Both the position numbers and the translations under genes were made by a program. Positions 15,878 through 24,921 of a stretch of 36,139 nt of DNA are shown here, piece by piece (the stretch's first letter is position 1; each line of letters begins with the position of its first letter). A model generated the notes under the pieces. That model saw only the letters and a program-made list of their open reading frames with translations, was not told where the DNA came from and did not search any database. Source of the DNA: JBMOJK01 sp049315825 (GTDB lineage Bacteria; Patescibacteriota; Gracilibacteria; BD1-5; UBA2023); the NCBI GenBank assembly GCA_049315825.1, contig JBMOJK010000012.1:1-36139 (forward strand). Direction: 5' to 3'.

Positions 15878-18496
15878 CTATCCACTACAGCTCACACACG
15901 CTTCCTTCGCCTCGAGTGAGAGCGAACGTACGTAGTAGACAGTCTTGATCCCTTGGCTCCATGACTTCATGTAGTAGTCAGAAAGGTCCTTTGGGGTAAC
16001 GCGAGATGGGTCGATCATCCATTCGAAACTGATAGACTGGTCGATCCACTTGTAGATCACACTGATCATGTCAATGACATCGTTCATATCCATGTTTGTG
16101 TACTCCTTGTAGAGCCAGAAATTCTTGGCATTGAGCTTTGGAGCGATGCGGATCGTAGGTGACGCGAGGTTGGTTTCTACGAAATACTTCTTGTAGATCG
16201 GCAGAAGTGCAGCGGTCGTACCAACAATACCTGCGGTTGAAGTATTTGGTGCTGGCCCCATGTGGTACCCAAATCGTACACCGTAGTTCTTCATCGCATC
16301 GAAGAGTCCATTCCAATCGAGGTGCGCGTGCTGCTTCTTTGCTTCGAATTCTCCTGCAGTTCGACCGAGGAGGATCCCCTTGTCGTATTCTGAACCCTTG
16401 TAGAGCTGGAATGTTCCACGCTCCTTTGCAAGGTCGATCGAAGCCTGATACGTATAGTACGTGTAGAGCTCGAAGAGTTCATCTACGTGCTTACGAGCTT
16501 CCGGAGTATCGTAGGCATATCCGTTTGTTGCGAGATATTCTGCAAGTCCGAGGTATCCAAGTGCAACTGAACGATAGCGCTGAGCTGTGCGTTCTGCCGC
16601 CTTCACTGGGAATCTATTGAGGATGATGATGTTATCGAGAAGGCGCATAACAACTGGGTATACGCGCTTGATCTCGTCTTCCGTATTTACCTTGGCAACG
16701 TTGATCGATGAGAGGTTACATGTCACAACATCACCTGGCTCGTAGCGGATCACGATCTTCCCGTCTTCGATGGTTTCTTCGATGAACTTACACGACGAAG
16801 TATTCTGACAGATTTCAGTACACAGCTGAGTCGAGTACACATTTCCTGCGTGCTTGTTTGGGTTGAGGCGATTTACTGTATCTCGGAAGAATACATACGG
16901 CATACCGGTTTCTACAGTTGTCTTGAGGAATGTCTTGTAGAGATCCTTGGCCTTGATCGTCTTCTTCATGATGAGCGTATTGTCGGCTTCAAGCTTCAGG
17001 TAAAATTCCTCAAATTCCTCGCAGAATGTATCCTGGATTCGCTTTCCATATTTTGTCTCGATTTCGTATGGATCGAAGAGATTCCAATCTGCATCTTCCT
17101 GAACGCGTCGCATGAAGATATCAGGCATACTCACCGCAGGGAAAATATCGAACGCCTTTGATCGAACATCACCCGTCTCCGTCTGGAGTTCGAGGAAGTC
17201 ATAAATATCACGGTGCCAGATATCGAGCGTCACAGAAACTGCCCCAAGTCGCTGACCGAGTTGGTTTACTGCAACGGCCGTATCATTGATTACCTTGATC
17301 CAAGGATTTACACCACCGGCAGCACCCTTGATCCCACGGATCGAAGCACCCTGAGCACGGATGTTTCCGAGGTATACCCCAAGTCCACCTCCGAACTTTG
17401 AGATCTGAGCGATATCCTCAACTGCGTGGTAGATCGCACGAAGATCGTCTTCGACATTGATCTTGAAACAGCTTGAGAGTTGGTGCCAGTTTGTTCGTGG
17501 ATTGTTGAGCGCAGGAGTTGCAAGTGAGATCTTCTGTTCTGAACAGTACTCGTAGACCTTTTGTGCGAATGCGAGACGGTTTTCTGGAGTTTCTGGGATC
17601 GCGTAGAAAAGTGCAACTGAGAGGTAGAGTTCCTGTGGAAGTTCGTGAACGACCTTATTTGGATTGAGAAGGTAGCGCTTTGCGAGCGAGAGGATGGTAG
17701 TGTAACCGTACTCCATGTCCGTTGATCGCTTGAGCCACTTCCCTGCTTCGAGGATGTCAGCTTCTGAATAATACTCGAAGAACTTAGTATAGTAGAGCCC
17801 CCGATTTACATAGTCCTTGAAGAATGCAAGATATGCCTCTGGAGTATAGAGTTGATCCATCGTCATATTACGGTTCTTGCAGGCCTGCTTATAGAGGTTC
17901 ATGAGTGCAAATCGTCCAGCGATGTGTTCCCATTCGATGTTTTCTACTGATACAAGGTCGATACACGTCTTCGTGAGAAGACGGTTGATGTCAGAAGTCT
18001 TGATGTCTTCTACGATGTTTTTCTTGAAGGCCTCCATGAGATCCTCGAACGTACAACGCTCTTCATGCCCCTTCGAAGCAAGCTTGAATGCTGCGCGGAT
18101 CTTCTCGGCATCGAAGTATTCCTTCGATCCATCGCTCTTGGTAACCTTGAGCTTATTCTTCTCGAACTGTTCTACGAGCTTTTCTTGCTTTTCTTCTCGC
18201 TCTTCAGATCGCGCAGCGCGGTAGATGATGTACTCCTTTGCTACTTCGAACTTGTTGAACTTCATGAGATTGCGCTCAACGATATCCTGGATGTCTTCTA
18301 CAGACGGAATACGATTTACAAAAATCTCTCCGTAAACGTGATCGAGATCTTTAACAATAAAGTCGGTAACAACCGTTACGAAACTGCGATCCGGTTCTCC
18401 AACCGCTTCTGCAGCGAGGATGATTGCATTCTCGATTCGCGTGCGGTCAAAATCGACCAATTCCCCATCACGACGACGGAGCTGTAGTACTGGCAT
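15878..18496 (-). CDS. nrdA: Ribonucleotide reductase alpha subunit, class I, with two N-terminal ATP cones
   Basis: This 872-aa catalytic subunit reduces NDPs to dNDPs. ATG 18496 (MPVLQLRRRDGELV) is chosen over an upstream extension that has no family similarity. Two ATP-cone-like regions precede the barrel: residues ~1-95 and ~115-205 (LKVTKSDGSKEYFDAEKIRA). Catalytic features are the substrate-proximal Cys in LSSCFKI, the radical Cys region STQLCTEIC, CNLSSINV, and the C-terminal redox pair CVSC just before the stop. There are no UGA codons in 872. The promoter upstream carries two NrdR boxes. It is the first gene of an eight-gene operon. Confidence 0.96.
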   Translation of the reverse strand: MPVLQLRRRDGELVDFDRTRIENAIILAAEAVGEPDRSFVTVVTDFIVKDLDHVYGEIFVNRIPSVEDIQDIVERNLMKFNKFEVAKEYIIYRAARSEEREEKQEKLVEQFEKNKLKVTKSDGSKEYFDAEKIRAAFKLASKGHEERCTFEDLMEAFKKNIVEDIKTSDINRLLTKTCIDLVSVENIEWEHIAGRFALMNLYKQACKNRNMTMDQLYTPEAYLAFFKDYVNRGLYYTKFFEYYSEADILEAGKWLKRSTDMEYGYTTILSLAKRYLLNPNKVVHELPQELYLSVALFYAIPETPENRLAFAQKVYEYCSEQKISLATPALNNPRTNWHQLSSCFKINVEDDLRAIYHAVEDIAQISKFGGGLGVYLGNIRAQGASIRGIKGAAGGVNPWIKVINDTAVAVNQLGQRLGAVSVTLDIWHRDIYDFLELQTETGDVRSKAFDIFPAVSMPDIFMRRVQEDADWNLFDPYEIETKYGKRIQDTFCEEFEEFYLKLEADNTLIMKKTIKAKDLYKTFLKTTVETGMPYVFFRDTVNRLNPNKHAGNVYSTQLCTEICQNTSSCKFIEETIEDGKIVIRYEPGDVVTCNLSSINVAKVNTEDEIKRVYPVVMRLLDNIIILNRFPVKAAERTAQRYRSVALGYLGLAEYLATNGYAYDTPEARKHVDELFELYTYYTYQASIDLAKERGTFQLYKGSEYDKGILLGRTAGEFEAKKQHAHLDWNGLFDAMKNYGVRFGYHMGPAPNTSTAGIVGTTAALLPIYKKYFVETNLASPTIRIAPKLNAKNFWLYKEYTNMDMNDVIDMISVIYKWIDQSISFEWMIDPSRVTPKDLSDYYMKSWSQGIKTVYYVRSLSLEAKEACVSCSG

Positions 18497-18577
18497 TTCA
18501 AGTGAAATTAGAACGTAAAATATTGAAGAATAGCTTCCGAAAGCGACAATCAAGTCTTCTGTTTTGGTTTCTTTGAA

Positions 18578-18627
18578 ACACTATATTTTGTGTTAGAGCA
18601 TATTGGTGAAACACTAGATATTGTCAA
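18578..18627 (-). promoter_or_regulatory. Paired NrdR boxes over the nrdA promoter
   Basis: ACACTATATTTTGTGT (18578-18593) fits the 16-bp NrdR box consensus. A second, weaker copy, ACACTAGATATTGTCA (18611-18626), lies 17 bp away, the usual paired arrangement. On the - strand a TTGACA (18627-18622) overlaps the distal box and an AATATG -10 (18604-18599) follows after 17 bp. NrdR bound here would block the promoter. The transcript would have a leader of about 100 nt to the nrdA ATG. Confidence 0.85.
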
Positions 18628-18766
18628 ACAAAAATATAAAAAATTTGATCATCACACATACTAAAAACCCGAGAAAGAGCATCGGAATGCGACCTTATAT
18701 TTTCTTTATTTTCTTAATGAATATCTTACCCGATTTACTGTGCATATTCACTGAGGAGACTTCTCT
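18628..18766. other. Intergenic, no gene seen
   Basis: AT-rich sequence between the nrdA promoter and the terminator of the next upstream gene. No ORF with a plausible start or family resemblance was found. Confidence 0.5.
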
Positions 18767-18792
18767 AAAAAACGCTCCGTACGGAGCGTTTT
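18767..18792 (-). terminator. Terminator of the ndk operon
   Basis: ACGCTCC (18772-18778) and GGAGCGT (18783-18789) form a 7-bp stem around GTAC, with T-run on the - strand from the A-run at 18767-18772. It lies four bases after the stop at 18796. Confidence 0.88.
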
Positions 18793-18795
18793 GGT

Positions 18796-19308
18796 TTATG
18801 CGGCAAGTTTGAATTCTTGTGTTTCTGGAATCACTGCATTGAAACGAGTCTGGATATCGATCACAATAGGAAGTGGGCCGCGAATGAGAGCCTCGAGTTT
18901 ATGAAGGGCAGTCAAGGATTCAACTCTTAGCTTATCTCGATAGAGTGGCTCACGAAGGAGCTCCGTCTTTGCTAAAAAGAATGTAATATGTTCCAAAGCA
19001 ACCATAAGCGCTTGATAATCAACACTACTCTCTGGCTTAACAAAATTTTCAGTGCTTAGTACATATTCTGTATATGTACTCAGTAACCTCTGAAGTGGCT
19101 CTCGTTCTTCGTAGCTAAGTATATTTAAATCTTCGTGTGTAGAACCAAACATGATTACCTCAAGCTTATCCATTGCCTGTCCAGTAAGTACTGCAGCGAT
19201 ATTTTCCTGGTTGAGTATTTCTAGATTTAAGTCCGGAAACTGAAAAAGATCACCCTGCACCGGAAGTGCTATTGAATCGTCTTGTGAATTTGTTGAAGTA
19301 TTGCTCAT
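18796..19308 (-). CDS. Hypothetical protein, 170 aa
   Basis: Soluble acidic protein of no recognised family, with no signal peptide, membrane helix or Cys motif. It appears helical over residues 45-150 (EEREPLQRLLSTYTEYVL, SLTALHKLEALIRG). It starts 22 bp after the pseudouridine synthase gene and is the last gene of the ndk operon. An internal palindrome AGTACATAT-5nt-ATATGTACT (19058-19080) falls in its coding region. It has no UGA codon. Confidence 0.7.
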   Translation of the reverse strand: MSNTSTNSQDDSIALPVQGDLFQFPDLNLEILNQENIAAVLTGQAMDKLEVIMFGSTHEDLNILSYEEREPLQRLLSTYTEYVLSTENFVKPESSVDYQALMVALEHITFFLAKTELLREPLYRDKLRVESLTALHKLEALIRGPLPIVIDIQTRFNAVIPETQEFKLAA

Positions 19309-19330
19309 AAAAAAAGGGGTTAGCTCAAGC

Positions 19331-20311
19331 TTACCCCATGTTTTTCAAAAATTCAAATGGCAGAGCCAAAAGATCCTTCTTTACCGGTGCAACAAACCGA
19401 TACTCCTCGCCAAAGAGACAAAATTCGAGTCGAAATGCATGCAACCACTGACGACTTAACTGGTACTTCTCCATGATTTCTCGGTTTACTTTTTCACGAC
19501 CGTAGACGCCATCTCCGATGATCGGGAATCCGATCGATGAGAGGTGTACACGGATCTGGTGTGTTCGCCCAGTGAGGAGTTCTACTTCGATAAGCGATAG
19601 ACCGTTCATCCTCTCTAATACTCGGAATTTGGTCTTCGCAAGTTTTGGATTAACAGGATCGATCGCAGTCATCTTTTTTCGGTCATGCGGGTCGCGTCCA
19701 ATGAACGATTCGATATATCCCAGGTCATCCTTAGGTGCACCAATAACAACCGCGAGATAGAATTTATTGATCGTTCGTTTCTCGATCTTGCGCTGAAGCG
19801 CTCGCATGGCGACGTCGTTTTTCGCGATCATGATGAGACCACTTGTATCCTTGTCGAGACGATGTACGAGTCCTGGTCGCTCAGTTCCATTGATCACAGA
19901 GAGTGATCCGAAGTGATGGAGAAGTCCATTGACGAGCGTTCCGCTCTTTCCTCCTTCTCCTCCAGGCGGATGAACATTCACCCCTGCGTCTTTGTTGATT
20001 ACTGCAAAGAGTTCGTTCTCAAAGACAATATCAAGATCCATTGGCTCACTTTCGAATCGCATCTTTTCGACACGCCACTCAACTCGAATGACATCCCCTC
20101 GGTAGATTTTAAGATTCTTTTTGATTGCAACACCGTTAACCCATACATCACCACGATCAATAAGACGCTGGATGTATGATCGTGAGCAGTCGGAAAAAAG
20201 GACCGACAGAAACGTGTCGATCCTTTTACTTTCTCTCTCCCGAACCCAGACAGAGAGTTCCGTAATCGACTTAATCGATGAGTCCACGTGTGTAAGAGAA
20301 AATTTCACCAT
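19331..20311 (-). CDS. RluA-family 23S rRNA pseudouridine synthase
   Basis: A ~326-aa enzyme of the RluA/RluD family that isomerises specific uridines in RNA. An S4 RNA-binding domain (SRSYIQRLIDRGDVWVNG) near the N-terminus is followed by the catalytic domain with GLVHRLDKDTSGL, where the Asp is the nucleophile, and the conserved LLTGRTHQIRVHLSSIG. The start is uncertain: ATG 20311 (MVKFSLTHVDSS) overlaps ndk by 41 bp, while a GTG at 20287 is also possible. RluD-like by domain order, but the exact target cannot be told. No UGA codons. Confidence 0.9.
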   Translation of the reverse strand: MVKFSLTHVDSSIKSITELSVWVRERESKRIDTFLSVLFSDCSRSYIQRLIDRGDVWVNGVAIKKNLKIYRGDVIRVEWRVEKMRFESEPMDLDIVFENELFAVINKDAGVNVHPPGGEGGKSGTLVNGLLHHFGSLSVINGTERPGLVHRLDKDTSGLIMIAKNDVAMRALQRKIEKRTINKFYLAVVIGAPKDDLGYIESFIGRDPHDRKKMTAIDPVNPKLAKTKFRVLERMNGLSLIEVELLTGRTHQIRVHLSSIGFPIIGDGVYGREKVNREIMEKYQLSRQWLHAFRLEFCLFGEEYRFVAPVKKDLLALPFEFLKNMG

Positions 20312-20708
20312 CCTTGAAGAATCGTGCAAGTTCAGCAGCAGCTGACTCTTCACTGTCTGAAGAGTGAATAATGTTGTTGTCGATGTTCTTTGCGAAGTCT
20401 CCACGGATTGTACCAGGAAGTGCATCAGCAGGGTTTGTGGCTCCTGCGAGAGTACGAACTACGCGGATAGCTTCGTGACCTTCAACCGCGATCGCAACTA
20501 CAGGACCAGAAGTCATGAATGCAAGAACGAACTTGTAGAATCCCTTTGTAACGTGTTCAGCGTAGTGGCTGTCACAGAGAGCCTGATCCATCTGAAGCAT
20601 CTTGAGACCAACAATCTTGAGACCCTTCTGTTCGAGACGAGCTGTGATTGTACCGATGAGTGACTTCTGAACTGCGTCAGGTTTGAGGAGAATGAGCGTG
20701 CGCTGCAT
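20271..20708 (-). CDS. ndk: Nucleoside diphosphate kinase
   Basis: This 145-aa enzyme transfers phosphate between nucleoside tri- and diphosphates, feeding the dNTP pool made by NrdAB. The N-terminal MQRTLILLKPDAVQK, GATNPADALPGTIRGDFA and the phosphohistidine region NNIIHSSDSEESA are present. The residue after the catalytic His is Ser where most family members have Gly (HGSDS). Length is typical. It starts 33 bp after the lexA terminator and leads the operon ndk, pseudouridine synthase, 170-aa protein. Confidence 0.97.
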   Translation of the reverse strand: MQRTLILLKPDAVQKSLIGTITARLEQKGLKIVGLKMLQMDQALCDSHYAEHVTKGFYKFVLAFMTSGPVVAIAVEGHEAIRVVRTLAGATNPADALPGTIRGDFAKNIDNNIIHSSDSEESAAAELARFFKDGEIFSYTRGLID

Positions 20709-20740
20709 AATACAAATATGTTAGAAATTTGCGCCATCAT

Positions 20741-20768
20741 AAAAAACTTGCCAAAAAAGGCAAGTTAT
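20741..20768 (-). terminator. Terminator of lexA
   Basis: ACTTGCC (20746-20752) and GGCAAGT (20759-20765) form a 7-bp stem with loop AAAAAA; the - strand T-run is 20746-20741. It lies 40 bp after the lexA stop. Confidence 0.88.
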
Positions 20769-20807
20769 CTTGGTGTATTCTCTGTTTTCGAAAAGAAGAT
20801 ATATAAT

Positions 20808-21446
20808 TTATCCAAAATTAAACACATCCACAACCTTTCCACTGATCTCTATAGAATCAGACTCAGAAAGGATAATCGGAGAATGTTGTGGATCCTTGGA
20901 ATCTGGAAGAAGGTAAATACTCTCCCCTTCTTGTTTCACCTTCTTGACCGTTGCAGCACCATTGACGATACAGAGGTATGCAGCGAATGGATTGTCGACA
21001 GCTTTGATACTCGAGTCTACGAGTACATATGCACCATCTTCGAGTATCTTTCCACGAATACTAAACGCATTCATAGAAGTACCCTGAAGTTTCACACAGA
21101 AGTATTTCTTCTCATCGCCTGAGAGGGCGGATTTTGAGATGAGAAGTTTTCCGTTGTCAGATTCTTCTGCATAGAGAAGTGGTCGACCTGCATTGGCAAC
21201 CCCAAGAATAGGAATGGGGATCGCGATCTGCGAAGCAACGATGCGGTCACCAAGTCGGATCGAGCGGTATCCACGTCCACGAGAGATATACCCTTTTCTC
21301 TCAAGATAGTCGAGGAATTGTACAACTGAATGCTTGCTACGAGCACCAAGAACTTCCTGAATCTCATCAAGCGTTGGAGATTCACCATGGTTCTCGATGT
21401 AGGATTTCACTATATCGAAGACTTTCTGCTGTTTGGGAGTGAGCAT
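20808..21446 (-). CDS. lexA: LexA repressor of the SOS response
   Basis: This 212-aa repressor has an N-terminal winged helix (PTLDEIQEVLGARSKHSVVQ) and a C-terminal S24 autoprotease domain. The cleavage site is Ala86-Gly87 (VANAGRPLLY), the nucleophile is Ser124 (LQGTSM) and the base is Lys168 (ATVKKV), all intact, unlike the UmuD'-like protein at 232. Operator-like repeats lie just upstream at 21456-21489, so autorepression is expected. It is separate from the mltG operon upstream, though no terminator is seen between them. It has no UGA codon. Confidence 0.95.
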   Translation of the reverse strand: MLTPKQQKVFDIVKSYIENHGESPTLDEIQEVLGARSKHSVVQFLDYLERKGYISRGRGYRSIRLGDRIVASQIAIPIPILGVANAGRPLLYAEESDNGKLLISKSALSGDEKKYFCVKLQGTSMNAFSIRGKILEDGAYVLVDSSIKAVDNPFAAYLCIVNGAATVKKVKQEGESIYLLPDSKDPQHSPIILSESDSIEISGKVVDVFNFG

Positions 21447-21455
21447 AGGAACAAG

Positions 21456-21489
21456 TTATATGTACTGAGTATATATACCTGTACATATA
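21456..21489 (-). promoter_or_regulatory. Two overlapping LexA operator-like repeats
   Basis: Site 1 is TTATATGTAC-TGA-GTATATATA (21456-21477) and site 2 is TATATAC-CT-GTACATATA (21472-21489). Each differs by one base from the perfect palindrome upstream of the umuD-like gene, and site 2 has a spacer shorter by one. They lie 10-43 bp upstream of the lexA ATG. Confidence 0.65.
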
Positions 21490-21522
21490 GTGCAAATTTA
21501 TTTATGCTCTCGAGTCTGGGAG

Positions 21523-22503
21523 TTACTTCCCGAGGTATTGGACTCGGTTGAGATTGTGCTCTTCGTTGGTGCGTCCGTAGTGAATATCACCCCGATCATC
21601 GTGGAGATAATAGAGGTATTCGGATGGCTCAGGATTGAGTGCAGCGAGCCAAGTGTCCTTAGATGGATTGGAAATCGGAGTTGGAGGAAAGCCAGAATAT
21701 TTTCGGGTGTTGTACGGACTCGTACTCGAAAGCTGATCAACGATATATGCAGGGGTACACTCTCGCGTCGACTGAAGTTTTACATAACAGAGGGTAGCGT
21801 CTGCTCCGAGTGGGATTTTGAGTTGTACACGTTTCAGGAGAATCCCAGCTACAATAGCCTTGTTGTCAGGGTTACGCTCTTCTTTTTCCAGGATTGATGC
21901 GAGCTTGAGGGTATTGATGAAATCCTTCTTGCGATTTGCTGGGATTTTATCGTAGATGCGCGATTGAAATGTTGAAAGAAGCGTACTCAGTACGTCTTCA
22001 AGCTTACTATCCGGACGAATTCGAAATGTATCAGGGTACAATACACCCTCAAGGGTATCAAGTCAGGCGAGGAAGCTGTATTTTGCCTTGAGCTTCTTTA
22101 TGAGTGCTGCATCAATATCTCGAAGATCCCCGACTGCACTAATCCCCAGTCCTGCCAAATATCCATCTACATCAACGATATTCCATCCAGGAAGCAAAGT
22201 GATCGTAATATCCTTTGTACTCGGTTTTGCGAGAGATTCTTGGAGTGCTTGGAGAAATGGGGTTTCCTTTGTGATCTCGTATGTTCCGCTTTGGAGTTTG
22301 AAATTTGCCTGATAGAACTTCATATACGCCTTAAAACGCCATGAAGCAATATCCATGCCGAGCTTTTCATAGAGGATCGTTGGAGCGTTCCCTGCTGTTA
22401 TAGTGATCTTTTTTGGTCAAACGAGGACATTCCCCACGGATGAAACAGCAAAATAAGCGCCCAGAACGAGCGCAATAACTATGAAAAATAACAACTTTTT
22501 CAT
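21523..22503 (-). CDS. mltG: Endolytic murein transglycosylase MltG
   Basis: This 326-aa YceG/MltG protein cuts nascent glycan strands during peptidoglycan synthesis. An N-terminal membrane anchor (MKKLLFFIVIALVLGAYF) is followed by the LysM-like segment and catalytic domain with Glu206 (LKLASILEKEE) and the signature YSGFPPTPISNPS. Two UGA codons (22417, giving VLVGPKK; 22063, giving FLAGLDT) join what would otherwise be three fragments. It follows the secreted coiled-coil gene by 9 bp and is the last gene of the gltX operon. Length matches the family. Confidence 0.93.
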
Positions 22504-22512
22504 GCAAAGAAA

Positions 22513-22983
22513 TTATGGCTTGTTTGGGCTACTTCCTGACTGAGTAGTGCCAGTTGATCATGAACTCGTTACACCCCCAGAAGCAGATAGTTCACCTGAT
22601 GCGGTAGCACCAGTAAAACTCGTAAGTTCACTCACATTGGTTTTAAACTCACTGATTGCCTGGGTAGTTTTCTCAGCAGATTCATAGACCTTCTGAACTT
22701 GATTCGTCTTGGTCTCGATGACAGACTTTGTAGTATCTACTACTGATTTTGTTTGGTCTATGAGATTCTTAGCATTATCAAGCACACCACCAGTTGCTTC
22801 TTTTGCACTGATAATTTTCTCAGAAATACCATCCGCACTGTCCTTGAGCGATCTGAGTTTTTGATTGAAGCCATTGATCCCCAGAACATCGGAGAGCTCA
22901 TCTGCCTGAGTTGGAGCCAGAAATACAGCGAGAACATAGAGGGCAGTCACCAAAAGCATCGCTGCAAATATACGAGGGATCAT
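22513..22983 (-). CDS. Secreted or membrane-anchored coiled-coil protein
   Basis: This 156-aa protein has an N-terminal signal or anchor (IFAAMLLVTALYVLAVFLA, residues 4-22). A long amphipathic coiled-coil of Lys/Ser/Val heptads follows (~45-120, SVVDTTKSVIETKTNQVQKV), resembling apolipoprotein or LEA-like helices. The tail is Ser/Thr/Gly-rich and contains one UGA (22558) before TAA at 22513. I recognise no family. It is translated one base after the upstream gene and 9 bp before mltG, so it may act at the cell envelope. Confidence 0.7.
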
Positions 22984-22984
22984 A

Positions 22985-23344
22985 TTACGAAAGAAGATCT
23001 TCTATCGAAACAGTATTCTTGAGTTTCTCACGCAGAGCAAGAATATCCGTATCGTTAATAGCAGATGCTGCAGGAGAAGATGGAGCATCCATCTGGAAAA
23101 TCGCTGCAGGAGAAATTCCCATTTCTTGCATCTGTCCAATCTCACCGAGACTTCCCATGACATTGATTTCAGCTTTGATCATACCAGGAGTCTTGCAGTG
23201 TGGACACATAACTTCCATGTTTACGAGTTGCCCAGAAGTTCCTAAAATCTGAACATCACGATCCGTGATTTTTCCGTTGCAGCTCTTACATGCAAAATGC
23301 GCAATAGTTGCTTCAATGATGCTCTTCATGATGAGGTAGTTCAT
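22985..23344 (-). CDS. Small zinc-ribbon protein
   Basis: This 119-aa protein has two Cys pairs, CKSCNGK and CPHCKTP, about 28 residues apart. They form a likely treble-clef or zinc-ribbon in the first half; a helical tail (DTDILALREKLKNTVSIEDLL) follows. It is not NrdR (no ATP cone). Start may be ATG 23344 or 23329 (MKSIIEA). It lies 34 bp after gltX in the same operon. Function unknown. Confidence 0.7.
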   Translation of the reverse strand: MNYLIMKSIIEATIAHFACKSCNGKITDRDVQILGTSGQLVNMEVMCPHCKTPGMIKAEINVMGSLGEIGQMQEMGISPAAIFQMDAPSSPAASAINDTDILALREKLKNTVSIEDLLS

Positions 23345-23378
23345 GTGCGGAAATTACAAATCTAAAAGTAGTGTACGA

Positions 23379-24854
23379 TTAGTTACTGATTTTCTCAAGC
23401 ATTGTATGTACTCTTTGTCTTGACACATCGAGTCCGAGTATGTGAACGAGTTCGAATGCACCTGGCGAGAATTCCTCACCAGAGAGGGCAATACGAAGTG
23501 GCCAAAGAACCTGTCCATTCTTCATCCCTGCTTCTGCAATCTTTGCAAGACAGAGTGACTTGAGGGTTTCGAGGTCTGGCTGATCCGTGAGTCCATCGAG
23601 GAATTTCTTCGCAAGCTCAAGTCCTATCTTCGCAGTTGCAAGATCTTCGATCTTCATCTTTGGATTCACGAGAAGCTCTGAACGAACCGCAGCATCGCCA
23701 TACATGAATGTCGTGAGTGACTTGTACTCACTCAGTCGCTTGAGTCGAGTCTTGAGTTCGTGGACGATCTTGAGATTGAGATCCTTTGATGCCTTTTGGA
23801 AAGTATTCGCGTAGAATTCTGGATCGTATTTTGAGAGGTAATTCTCAAGACGAGCATAGAGATCATCGTCTGAGAGACGAGTGATGTACTGTGCATTCAT
23901 CCAGTCGAGCTTCACAGGATCGAGGATGGGTCCTGACTTCCCCATTCCACCGATATCAAACGCAGCTACCAATTCGTCCATCGAGAAGATTTCCTGTGTA
24001 GTTTTTGGATTCCACCCAAGAAACGCGATGAAGTTAAGGAGAGCTTCCGTGAGGTAGCCATTCTCGAGGTAACTTTCAACCGAAGTATCCCCGGTTCGCT
24101 TTGAGAGTTTCTTTCCATCAGAACCCATGATGTTTGGCATGTGGGCATATTCTGCGAGTGGCATACCAAGTGCACGCGCTGTGAGAACCTGTTTTGGGAT
24201 GGAAGAAATCCACTCTTCACCGCGCATAACATGTGTGATACCCATGAGGTGGTCGTCGATCACGATCGCTCCATGATATGTAGGAAATCCATCTGATTTG
24301 AGAAGAACTTGATCCTCAACTTCGTTCGTATTGAACTCGAGTCGACCACGAATGAGATCATTGAAAATAATTGTCTCATTCTTAGGAACCTTGAGACGAA
24401 TAGTATATGACTCACCATTTGCTACGCGCTTCTTGCTCTCCTCAAGTAAAAGATCACGACAGCATCCATCGTACCCAGTAGGGAGCTTCAAGGCTTCCTG
24501 TTCATCGTGCAACGCCGAAAGACGCTCACTCGAACAAAAACAATAATACGCAGAGCCCTTTTCTACGAGCTCATGCAAATACTTCTGATAGATCGGAAGT
24601 CGCTGCGACTGAAAATACGGACCATTTCCACCATCGGCATTTGGTCCTTCGTCGGGCGTAAGTCCGAATGTATCAAGCACTGCAAGAAGATTCTCTGTCG
24701 CACCTGGAACGAAGCGCCCCTGATCTGTATCTTCGACACGAAGGATAAATTTTCCACTGTTCTTTCGAGCGAAGAGATAACAATAGAGTGCCGTACGAAG
24801 TCCACCGATGTGGACATACCCCGTAGGCGAGGGTGCGAAACGAGTTTTTACCAT
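23379..24854 (-). CDS. gltX: Glutamyl-tRNA synthetase
   Basis: This 491-aa class I synthetase starts at ATG 24854 (MVKTRFAPSPTGYVHIGGL), carrying the HIGH-type motif; the KMSKS equivalent is KKLSKRTGD. Between them the Cys/His segment YCFCSSERL, as in bacterial GluRS, is present. The anticodon-binding C-terminal domain is complete. Whether it also charges tRNA-Gln cannot be told. There is no UGA codon. The ATG directly follows a T-run after a hairpin (24855-24883), so readthrough or attenuation may control it. It leads the operon zinc-ribbon, coiled-coil, mltG. Confidence 0.96.
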   Translation of the reverse strand: MVKTRFAPSPTGYVHIGGLRTALYCYLFARKNSGKFILRVEDTDQGRFVPGATENLLAVLDTFGLTPDEGPNADGGNGPYFQSQRLPIYQKYLHELVEKGSAYYCFCSSERLSALHDEQEALKLPTGYDGCCRDLLLEESKKRVANGESYTIRLKVPKNETIIFNDLIRGRLEFNTNEVEDQVLLKSDGFPTYHGAIVIDDHLMGITHVMRGEEWISSIPKQVLTARALGMPLAEYAHMPNIMGSDGKKLSKRTGDTSVESYLENGYLTEALLNFIAFLGWNPKTTQEIFSMDELVAAFDIGGMGKSGPILDPVKLDWMNAQYITRLSDDDLYARLENYLSKYDPEFYANTFQKASKDLNLKIVHELKTRLKRLSEYKSLTTFMYGDAAVRSELLVNPKMKIEDLATAKIGLELAKKFLDGLTDQPDLETLKSLCLAKIAEAGMKNGQVLWPLRIALSGEEFSPGAFELVHILGLDVSRQRVHTMLEKISN

Positions 24855-24883
24855 AAAAAAAGAACCCCCGCAGTATAGCGAGG
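24855..24883 (-). terminator. Hairpin with T-run abutting the gltX start codon
   Basis: On the - strand CCTCGC (24883-24878) pairs with GCGGGG (24871-24866; one G-U), and a seven-T run (24861-24855) leads straight into ATG 24854. It looks like the terminator of the surface-protein gene upstream, or an attenuator of gltX. Confidence 0.55.
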
Positions 24884-24921
24884 ATCCGGGAAATTCCAAC
24901 AAGAAGCGCGTAGAATTTGAA

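Noticed and set aside
19058..19080. Palindrome AGTACATAT-5nt-ATATGTACT resembling the SOS motif
   Set aside because: The half sites have inverted order relative to the lexA/umuD operators and it lies within a coding region.
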